DNA of 64,000 bases from Oegoconia quadripuncta (Eukaryota > Arthropoda > Insecta > Lepidoptera > Autostichidae), in the NCBI GenBank assembly GCA_949316235.1, contig OX438757.1, forward strand, positions 14,006,657-14,070,656, in the 5' to 3' direction. The notes under the pieces were generated by a model. That model did not search any database and was not told the DNA's origin. It saw only the letters and a list, made by a program, of their open reading frames with translations. The number at the start of each line of letters is the position of its first letter. Positions within the stretch are counted from its first letter, which is position 1. A program made the position numbers and the translations under genes. Shown in pieces: positions 50,501 through 62,500 of the stretch.

Positions 50501-53500
50501 TGCTTGTGTGGAAGAGATCGATATTGAAGTGGTCATATAACAGTTTGTTAAAATTGTTGCTCGCACGCCACATAAAGGTAAATTGATATTGTGTTTGTTA
50601 AATAAGGCAAACAAAACCGAGTCTTACTCGTTTCGCAATAGATACTATATTCTGATATTAAAAGTTGTCATGAATAACTATTTAAGTATTTAAAACCTCA
50701 AACCCGACAGCATATTTTGTATTTGCGGGCGCCATGTGGGATTTTTTACGAAAAGATGTATCATAACACATGGGATTAAGAGGAATCGAACGACTCCTTG
50801 TACTTCAAAATCGGTCACGCCGTTTACACTCGGGTAATATGGGACACCAACACTAGCGACGCGGCGCCAGGTGCAATTTAACGGGAGAAAAGGGCAGTTT
50901 TTCCGACTGCCTCAAAAAGGAGAGTACCTCATGTTTTCGGGTTATGTATATTTTTGTCGATTTCTGTTACGTCCTGTAGTAAAACGGCTTTCAAATGCAA
51001 GGTATCATTATATACCTCTTGATTCCTAGGATATTATAGGATATATTTTATGGAAAAAAAAATCAACATGGCGCCTGCAAAACACAAAACGGCGTCTGCG
51101 AACGGCTTGACCTTCAGAATGAAGGCCAACAATTTTCGGCTGATTTCGACTGTGGTTCCTGGTAGATGTTTATCTTAATCAGGATCACCAGCCGAAAATT
51201 GTTGGATTTCCATACTAAAGGTGGTTTCCGAATGGTTTACTTTGTATAGGTAATCGAAATTTTTTTGATGCAATTCAACTATGGTTCCATAGGGGAAGTT
51301 GTATGTAATCAAGAGTCACCTTATAATGAGAATTACACGAATTCAAATTCACCCCGTATATTAAATAGCAAGTGACGGGACTCACTCGACCAGTTTCTTA
51401 TTCTCAGGCGTGTCATCGGAGACGGAGCTCTCCCAACTGACCACGAGGTCCAGGGCCGGCCGCAGATTACACACGTTCACTACCGAGCTGGGGTTCGAGT
51501 CCACAACCTTGTTCAACTGCTCCTACAAATACAAACGAGTAGGTATAAATACGGTTCGGCATGAGACTAAAAAAATCCGCACTCTCGGTGTTTCGAATGG
51601 CGCGACCCTCCCGCCGCACTGTTTATAATTTTTCGAGTTATTCATTTTTTAAAACATAAATCTGCCAACGGACACCCTATACGTCAATTGTAAGGCTGCT
51701 TTCGTTTCATAGGAACTCCAATGGAACACTGTCTTCTAACTGACATTCAAGTAAATCATTATATATCTCTTAGACAAAGTCCTAAGAGGGGAAAACAAAA
51801 ATGTCTAACAGGGTGTCGACCCGCTCCACTATATTGTCTTCTATAATGGAGCTCTGTTGAAAAGCACTAAATATAAGAATATGCACGTTGCTCCGAATGT
51901 GTAGATGGTGTCTTTACCTTGTGTAGGTGTAAAACTAGTCTAGTTAGATCTAATTATTCCAGCCCTTAGATTATGTAACTTAATTGGTATCGTCATCGAT
52001 TACGTTGTGGCCAATGAGAAACCGCTAAATAGCCGAGCGAATGATGAGCCAACCAATCACATGTCTAACCGTGACCGATGACGATAACGATGAAATTATG
52101 TAATAGAAGCGCAATTTGTGGTTAGGGCATTCTAAAAATGTCCGCCAGGCTATATAAGATAAGAAGTGACATCTTATCTAAGGCTGCCGCTAGCAGCATT
52201 GATATTAGCGTGGTTGTGTTCCGATTGCGGTCAGAGATAAGATAACCAGTCCCCCAAGTGGGGATTCCGGGTCACTACGCTTCCACCTTCGGCCTCATCT
52301 TCACTTAACATCAGGTGTGATTGAGGTCAAGTGCTAACCCGTTGTGCATAAAAAAAAGAAGTCTGATGATTATTCTTAATACGTTAGTTTGTGCTAACTC
52401 TGAGAATATTTACCAAATACTCCTTGAAGGCCGGCGCCACGTTCCAATGCGACGGGTGGACATACACTTGGAGAAAATTGGAGGTCGCCAACTGTATATG
52501 CTGCCTCAACTGTTGTTGAATTAGTTGGATTTGCTCCGGAAGTACCTGCAACGAAACGTATTATTTTTGTAGTAAGGACCCGAATGAATACATGGTCTTT
52601 GGCACAATAATCAAGATAATTATTAAAAGAAATATAACTTATTATAAGCAACATAAATAAATATTTCAGACACTTCAATCTAGTCCCAAACTAAGCAAAG
52701 CTTGTACTATGGATAATGGATAAACATAAATAAATATTCATATAAACATCCATTACTTGGGAATAAATGTTCGTTTTCATCACACAAAGAATTACCTCCG
52801 GGAGAGGTTCAAACCCGTAACCGTTGGTTTCGCTGACAGGGTCACTATTTATACACACCAACCGCTCGTAACTTTTTAGAGAAATAAAGAAATACAATTA
52901 CAACATTTCTTAACAAATAACAAGAGACGTTTTTATAAAGTCTGAGATATACCCGTTTTGCTGATAGGGCGTTGGTAAAAGGGGTACCCTAGGCGGATAA
53001 AAAGAGTGAAACATCATCTTGTGTCCAAGACCACAGAAGTACCTATGTCCACTATGTTTGGTGTAGTGGTTAGAAACTCTGCCCACTATGCCAAATGGTC
53101 GCGGGTTCGAATCCCGCTAGGGGCATATGTTTGTGTGATGAATATGGACATGTGTACCCGAGTTATGGATGTTTTCATTTATAATTTTATTTACAAAAAA
53201 AAATGTACCTGTGTAGTACATCAACCATTTGTGTCCATAACACAAGCCTATAGTTGCTTACTGTGGAACTAGATGGCGCTGTGTGTATGTCTAAGGATAT
53301 TTATTTATTGAGACATAGGACACTATAGGAAGGGCCTGTTGTGACTATTCCTGCCTTCGTAGCATGACATCGTAGCGCGACGTAAGTGTGAAAGTTTATC
53401 AGACTCCATACTAAAGAAGGTCACAGAATGGTTTACTTTGTACGGGTAATCGAACATTTTTAATCGAATTGGGTTCCTATTGGAAACTTGCTCGTAATCA

Positions 53501-56500
53501 GAAGTGGAGTCACCAGCCATGTGTGTGTACATGGATGCAAATAAATGCTTATCTATCTAAACAGGAATTTCACGAATTGAATTTAAATAAATTCCATCTA
53601 AATCTGCCGCCAAGCAGCAATGTTTATAGCATTGTTGTGTTCCGGTTGTCAGAGATAAGATAGCCAGTCCACCAAATGTGTTGGGGTTTCCGGGTCGGTA
53701 CGCTTCCACCTTCGACCTCATCTTCACTTAACATGAGTTGTGATTGAGGCCAAGTACCAAACCGTTGTGCATAAAAAAACATAAAAAAAAAAAAAGAATA
53801 AACATATACACTCAAAGGAACAACTTGCCTTTCCTATAAAATCAACAGAAATCACTGTAAATAACACATAAGACTCACACAGAACGGTTTGTCGATGTGT
53901 ATGACCACGCGCTCGGTGGTGGGGGCGCAGTGTTCCCGCAGGGAGGGGGGCGGGGAGCGGGGCGCGGGCGGCAACACCTGTATGTCGTGGTTACGCTCCA
54001 CTATCGATATATCTACCGACGAGCGTAATGGCCGCCTGGAACATAAAAAAAAAACAAAAATGTTTATTTTCATTTACTTAGATACCTAACATTTTAGTTT
54101 GGGGTTTTCTTTTAAGTATAATACTTGTGTTAGAAAACCCCGCTCTTCCATAAGAAAACAAAATGAATAAAAAAAGTACTCTATAAAAATACTCTATCAC
54201 TAAATATTATATCCAGTACACCAATCGGTCGTCAATTACCTATAATGATGCTCGGGTGATCAAGACCGATCGACAGACACCTTGCACCTCAACATGGGTT
54301 AGCCATTTATGATAGGTACAGAAGGTAAAATAGAAATCAACAATCAACGACGACCGATTGGTGTAGTGGATAGTGACCCTGTCAGCGAAACCAGCGGTCG
54401 CGGGTTCGAATCCCGCGAGGGGTAAATGTTTGTATGATGAATACGAACATTTATTCCCGAGTCATGGATGTTCATACATATAAATATTTATGTATGTTTA
54501 TTCGTTATCTAGTATCCATAGTACAAGCTTTGCTTAGTTTGGGACTAGACGATTGGTGTAAGTGCCCCAAAACTGAAATATTTATTATTGAATTATTTAA
54601 GGTAACAATCGATTGTTCAAAACTATCGATAGTATTGTTGTTTACCGATAGTATTGCACTAAAAGAGAGATCGATACTATTAAAAAAAAAAAAAAAAACA
54701 TACAATCGAAAAATATTACAAATAGTTTTATAGTAAATAGCATCAACTACTCCACATACTGCTTTACCTGGTGGGCGAGGTCGCTTGGTCTTTAGAATCT
54801 TTCACCCTTACACTGGCGTCACTGTTGCGTATATTGGTCTCAGTCTTGCCTATAGAGAAACGCGCGTTCTCTCTCCTTTCTAAAGATTTCCCGGCGGATT
54901 TCTCAGCTTCATCGTCGGATAGCGGCTCTTGTTTCCCTTCCCAATGGCTAGGTATAACCTGTGTGTGACAACTATCAATTATTGCTTTTTTTTTTTTAAT
55001 CTAAAGTTTTTACAGGGACTTTTACAAATTTTGTATGGCAGTCCCATCGTACCCTTTAACTAATCGCTACGCTTAACGAGACACCGATGAGTTCACAAAA
55101 CTGAATAACTTCCTGGCTCTTTCTGAGTTTGGTAGGGACATAATAGTGGGAAACACTCCTACATCAAGTCCGTTCTGTTTAAGTTCACTCATCAGTGCCC
55201 TTCTAGATTGCTCGTACCGGACACACTCCACTAACAAGTGTTGAACATCCTCCACAGTCCCACACACCTCACAGTTTGGAGAGCTGGTTTTTCTCATTAG
55301 GAAGCCAAACTTGTTAAGTGGCATGTGTCCAGACCGAAAGCCTATATGCTAAAACAATAATTTTCCTACTTCACTTACAACTAATAAACCCAATTATTGT
55401 TGTAAGTTGAAGTGACACTGGGTAGGGCACATAGCTCGATGAACTGATGGCCGGTGGGACATGTTAAGGTCCGGGAGTGGAGACCACGTACAGGCAACAA
55501 GGTGGACGGGCTATATTTATTAATAATATTATTATGTATGTACAAATCCATCCATCCAGTGACTCTATCTATACTATTTGTTACGGACGACAACACGTCG
55601 TCACAGTATTACAAACTCCCTACAAAGATATTGTAATACTGTGACGTCGTGGTGGACCGGGTTCGGCAACCTAAATTAGGTTTAAACTTTATTAATATTG
55701 TATAAAGTAATCAAAAGACTACTACAGTAGGACGCACTCGTGTGAGTTGAGCTGCCACGTGTAAGGGTAACACGTGTCGGCAACAACCTTGACCATGGGA
55801 GTTCCTGGAAAGCGGCACGTGTAACGGTCACGCGTCATTGGTTGATAAAGGAACCATCTGATGACACGAGGCAGCTCTCTCCCTGATTGGTTAATAAGGC
55901 ATAAACCTGGCGATGTCCTCTGGTATTTGAGAGGGAAAGTAGGGTAATAAAAAGCTGTAAGTCCCGTTTTTTTTTTGTTCCGTGATCCGGCAGACAGGCA
56001 AGAACTGCAAATGTAATATATATCAGTCAGATAGACAAATTAAATGAATGAAGCTCTTAAGTTGTTTTCCGTTTACATCAGTAATCACCGAAGTTTACAT
56101 TAGTTTACACAGTCCACCGAAGCAGTAGGGGCCAACTGTCCACAACACGTTACTAACATAGTTTGTAATGACATTGTACATAAGCGCAGTGCCCTCAAAA
56201 AATTTGCTGGGCCCTAACAGGACGACTAACTTATAAGCACCACTTATAATAAGACACCATTCGTGTACACTTAGTTTTGGAAATAAATAATTGAACGACG
56301 ATGGAGGTCACTGGATGTAAGTGGCTTCCAACCGGTGGAGTTGCTATGGTATACCGAATTACGCTACCCCGAAACACGTTTGACCGAAGAACGGTTGATC
56401 GAATTCCGAGTACATTGCGGAGTAAATTTTAATGACTAACAAACTCCGCAATGTACTCGGAAGTATGTTTGTTTTGTTTGGGTTTATTGTTTCGGGGTAG

Positions 56501-59500
56501 TGTAATTCGGTATACCATACGTAGGTCCCAACCAGTCGCTCTGAAAACTATGGAGCCTTGAGTTCTGCAATGAATGTCCTATGGCTGATATGATGATGAC
56601 TATATATTCCAAATTATACACCTCTAACTTTTAAGATGACGAACTTCCATTATATCCACTTAGGGGCGGGGCTTGTAACCAGTTTCGAAAACACTTGATA
56701 AAGGTTTACACCAGAAATCAGAGCGCTACCTAAAACCTTAACCGGTTAAATCCAGACAGACAGTGCACGAGTCAGCGTTGTTTAAAGTTGGTAGTGATAG
56801 CGACGGCGCCGTCGGTAAAATAAATGAAAACCACTAAAAACCTCTATTGCTATCTTGGACTTGAAGACAATCTACACTAACCTCCGTTGTTCCTTCAGTG
56901 AGGACATTATTGGCCAAGTTTTCAGCGAGCGCGTCTTCCGCACTGGCCTCGGGCATGATGCTGAAGAGCTCAGTGACCAGGTCGTTTAACTCCTTCTTGG
57001 AGATCCTGATGATGCTGTTCTCCAGAGCCTCCTCATCATCGTCGTCTATTGTGCGGGAAACATAAAAAATTGTTAAGAAAGAAAACATTTATTTCGGAGG
57101 TTTACACCCATACATTATAACATAAAACATAAACACAAAAGTGTTAGTAACAAACAACTTAATAACTATGTTAGTGAAGTGCTTATTGGATGCCACGTGC
57201 ATGGACATCGTGACACAGTGAGGCAGAACTGGGCTGTCCATTCTCTCAGCTGTCACCCTCAGGAGACTGTTGTTACCGCCTCGCACTCGCCCTTAGAGAA
57301 GCACGGCATGAAACCCGTCTGTGTTCTGAGCGGCGAACATTCTCGAAGCGCTGCAGCGCGAAGGCAGTCCCATCAATCCCCTGAAGGATCTCAGATCCCC
57401 TATTATACTGAATGTGCAGAGCACTGAAGGCTTTTTTGGTGTAATTGTTCCAGAGGATGCACCTGTATAAAGTTTGACAGTAGTTTTTAAATAGCATGAT
57501 TTTCACTTCACAGGAATAACGTGCAAGCATATTACCCCTTACCGTCAGCGCCCTACGCTCCCTTTCAATATGAAAATCATCCTTCTGTGACCCAGTGACC
57601 CAAATAAGTTAAATACTAAAGGCCATAATAACCAACATATATGTCAGAATACAGCATTTTTTTGTTGATGGTATGACAAACGAGCAAAGAGTTTATCTGA
57701 TGGAAAGTGAATATCTATGACGTCTAGAACCTTCCATGAGTGAGGTCGATCTATTCTACCTCAAATACAGCAATTGACGACCTTTTGGTGTAGTGGATAG
57801 CTGACCCTGTCTGCGAAACCAACGATTGCGAGTCGAATCTCGCTAGGGGTAAATATTTATGTGATGAATACGAACATTTATTCCCGAATCATGGATGTTT
57901 ATATAAATAAAATAAATAAATATTTCGGACACTTACACCAATCATTTAGTCCCAAACTAAGCAAAGCTTGAGCTATGGATACTAGATAACGGATAAACAT
58001 ACATAAATATTAATATAAACATCCATGACTCGGGAATACTCATACTCATTTCGTATTCATCATATAAACATTTACCCCTCGCGGGATTCGAACCCGCAAC
58101 CGTTGGTTTCGTTGACAGGGTCACTATCCACTACACCAACCGGTCGTCGATATAAATAGTTACTTATGTTTATCATCTAGTATCTATAGTACATAGGTGA
58201 TTGATGTAAGTGTCCGAAATATATGTCTAGATGATAAGTTTCAGCAGAATGCGATAATCACCTATGGTGGTGATTTTCTTTACACTAGTTTAGGGCCCAT
58301 CATTCAGTGTTATCCCACACCCTCTTCTAGTGTGGCTGTGCCCCATCAGGAGGGCTGTAAAGCAATTACTGTTACAAATACTTACGAGCGTCAGGATCGG
58401 CAGCGACGTTATACTCCGGGTCAGCTTCATCGTCCTCTTCATTCTTGCTCACAGAAGCTGGGTCCAAGCACTCTGTGAGGAACTGGTCCCACACCGGATC
58501 GTCGACGTCGCCCTTCGGGAGGTCGTCAGGGGGGACGAACGAGCTCTCTATATGCTCTATGGGGGTCGCTGATAGGCTGAGCTTCGAGCGAGTGCGGCGG
58601 GCTATTGTCGCCTCCTCCTCCATTATTAGTTTTCTGCGCGTAGGTGTTGATACGCCCTGAGAATCAAGTATCTTTACTGACACATGAAATACGATTTTAT
58701 TAAACAAACTTTTCTACCAACCTTTGGATAGAGGATAAAAGTCGAAAGATTAAAACAGGTAGGTTGTGTATAATAATTTAAAGATAATGAGGCAATGTAA
58801 CACAGATAAATACAGGATAGGTACAAATTAAACAACATAAGTATAATAATAAACAGACCTACTTCGATGTGTTTACGTAATAAACATACATAATGATTAT
58901 ATAAATATACCTACATTGTACTATAACGGTAAATAAATAGTGTATACAATACATTATGTATAATATCAAACAAAGTATAAGACATTCTAATTCCAACTAC
59001 CAAAAATCAAAACTGCAAAGTTGTTAGTTACATACATACATAACGTCCCAACCTTTATCGCAAATGGGGTGGTTGTGCTGAAATATTTTATTATTTAATT
59101 GGACCTCCAGTTTTATACATTTGCTGCAGCAATACCTGTGGCACTTTGAAAGGTCCATCAGTGAGGAGGACGGGACTGTCCACGGGCAGGCTGCCTGGTG
59201 TGGCGGGCGTTCGGGGCTGAGACTCCATGTCACTGCACGACTCAATGGTCTGGTCATCATCGCTCTGCACAGACAATGTATTTCACACACAATGGGTTAG
59301 GTTAGGTTAGGCTAGTAGCATGACAGGCGTAATAAACGTTTATATCGCGCGAGATAATTTGTCCTCATTCGCTTGGACAATATATACAACTATCCAATTC
59401 ATTTGGATGCATGGCCATCTTATCTCAAACAGCTGGACGCAACGATAATGATATCAACATTTTAAAAATTTTAAAAATGCCCTACCACCGACCAAAACCA

Positions 59501-62500
59501 GTACCCTGCCGTAACCTAACTGCTTTGGTCACTCTTCAGACAAAACATATATGTCCTAACACAATTAAATGCTTTAAAATTCTGAATGTCCTTTCAAAGC
59601 TAGCTGTTAAATTTAAAAATTTTAAGTGAATACTTAACATGCTGTGTAACAATAGCATTAGTCCCAATTATCTTTTTTAAAGAGAAATTATATATTTCCA
59701 TTTTCTAAATGGCTGATGTATACATATATGGATCCATATCTGGTGAGAGGAGGCTAAGGGACCGTAAAAGCTGTTGAAGTGCTGCATGGCAGACTATAAC
59801 CTTTTTACCTGAACATCTTCATTTGTTGGTTCATATTCCTCATCATCTTCATCTTCTGGAAGTTCTTGGGCGATAAGAGCTTTGACTTCGGGCCTGGTCT
59901 TCACCGGGATGTGCTTGATCGGAGTGAGCTCTAGGTTCCACGGTCCAGTTTTAGGCGACACTTTCATTAATTCTCTACAAAGATAGAATATTATCATTAA
60001 ACATATTGACAGAATGACAAACTGCAATAAATGTCTATTGTAATGTAAAAAATTCCTTGGTCTGAAAGCTTGCTATTTCATATTGTAGTCAGTCTCGAGT
60101 ATTAAGAGCAAGACATGCAATGGAAGAGCATGGTAATATAAAGTAATATAGTATAATATAGATCTGACACATGCAAAGATTTGCAACTAAAAGATGTTAT
60201 GAAAAACTACAAGAAACTACTTTTACTGAAATAATATTTAGAAAGTCATTCCAAATTGCATTGCAACAAAATTATCTAAGTTTTAATGTAAAAAAATGTA
60301 CTGGATGAGTTTTTTTATCGTAAGGAAAAAAATAGGGCATAAAAGTAAATGAAATAGAAAGTATTGGCATAGGTACTTTTTTTTTTTTCAAAACCATTAT
60401 TTAATAAAGTGTTGTGTCATTTGACGTGTGTTGCCTATTCCACATAATAACACCATTAAATTACATAAATATAAAAAAAGTTGCGAGGAAATATGAGTTC
60501 CAAATAAATTTCGCATTACAGGAAGCTTACGTATCCCGTCAGTCGCATATCAATCTCCGGCCGGCGCGTGCGTAGTTGGTGGTTTTGAAAAAAAAAATAA
60601 TTAAACTAGCTATGTCAATAACTTCTGTTTCACTTACCTAATATGCCGTATTTTTTTCCTCACGGTAAAAAAAAACTATTCCGGTATAATTTGGCACAAA
60701 TACACTAAGAATTCGACTGTTGTAGTTCCAACAGGATTAGGGTAAAAAACCTAAACCCTTTCGAGACTATGAATTCCTTCAAACTATAATGTACAGTTGA
60801 CAACACGATTAAAGTACGAGGCTTTTATTTACAAATTATGTAGGAGAAAGTCTAAAGAGAAATAGGTGTTCAAGTTTAACCGAAATTTATCTATCACATG
60901 ACAGGTGTAAAGAAAAATATAAAAAAATACAACCAAAGACAATATCATACAAACTTAGCCTGCTAACATAATTGTTTGCCGACTGTACATACATATTCAT
61001 AGCCCAGTAATATACAAACAATACTAACTTAAACTTCGATCTGGTGAGTTTAGGCTCAAGGTTGCTTTCCTCAGTTCCAGAGTCCTCCTCCTCTTCCCGC
61101 AACTTGACAAGAGCCAACACATGGTCATTGGTTACTACTTTCTGAAAGCGTAAAAATAATTGTACTAAATAATATGAATATTAAAAAAAAAAAGTTCTCA
61201 AAAAAGGATTACCTATAAGCAACGGCATGAAGGCCTCCAACTCTGGACTAAATCAAATTAATTATTTCGTCTCCCTCTTGATTTTTTATAGGTATATAAA
61301 TACAGATATAAAAAAAGATTTTTTACAGGTAGGGTTTTTATAACTTTTTTTTATTTTTATTGTCATTTGTGTAACCAAGCAAAATAATATCCAGTTCCAG
61401 ACCTTCAAAATCTTCTTAACGCTCACATCATCCAAGTTATTCTTTATGGCTGATGCATGCAGACTCTTTTCTACTTCCAGTGTATTGTCTGGTAAGACAT
61501 CTTCAATGTCGGTACTGCTGTCACTGTCTCCTCTGTAACAGAGTCATTACGTAGGTGCTCAATGTTCAATTTAGGGGCAAAGAATATTAACACCACTCAA
61601 AGAAAACCAGATGACGTGTTACACTTTTTGTTGGAGTGTGGCCGGAGTGCAGATATTAGAGAACGACTTTTAATTAAGTCATCGGAGCTATGCAATGGGC
61701 AGCTCAGCTGTGTTTTGGCTGATATGCTCTGAAGGAGTGCTGTCAGTCTGTATAAATTTGTTGGATTGTCCATTGCAAAAAGAGAGTGAGATGTAAAAAG
61801 GCGAATGTATCAATGAGGCTGGCATAGTCACCCAGGGTGTACAAAAGCCTCAAAAAAAACAAGATTTAAAAAAAAAAAACACTCAGAGTTGTAGTCATAG
61901 TGTACAATAAATTATCATCACAACATGATGACTGCCTCTCGTATTGATCGCAATTAGGTGTCACAACTTTGTGAATCAGAATTTATTTCTGATTTATATG
62001 CAGACATTGTTTAGTACAGTGGCAGTAGTGAGCGACAAGAAATGTCAGTATCTCATTGCGATTCTATGCAGGATATTATGGTACAAATAAGTTTTATATC
62101 AATTGAATAAACAAAACTAATGTGAGATCACAAAAGGATTATTCAATTAATTTAGAAAATGAGCATGTACTCATTTAGACCCCATTTACTGGTGCTCTTG
62201 ACCAATTTGAGTGTTTACACACCGTCAACTTGCAAGGCATGAATAGGCGGGATGAGCAGGCATGTGGGAGGTGCTACATATTACAAAAAAAGAAAGCAAT
62301 TCTATTTGTTGCAAGTTGAAAGGTAAGTTGCTATCACTTGCCAATTGGTTTACATCACTGTCATTGTACTGTGTGTATTCATGTGTAAATCGGCCATTAG
62401 GGAAGATAGAAATCAACAATCTGGACAATTATTGAAATAATTAGATAAATACAAGTGCAGTTCGAAGGCTACATTGCGCACCAGTGATATACACGCATCA

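Noticed and set aside
54390..54425. tRNA-like A and B boxes, as in GGGTTCGAATCCCGCGAGGG (also at 13086, 23910, 40510, 40800, 53100, 58085)
   Set aside because: Each is followed by a SINE body and a family tail; no cloverleaf with a proper anticodon arm and acceptor stem can be drawn, so these are not tRNA genes.
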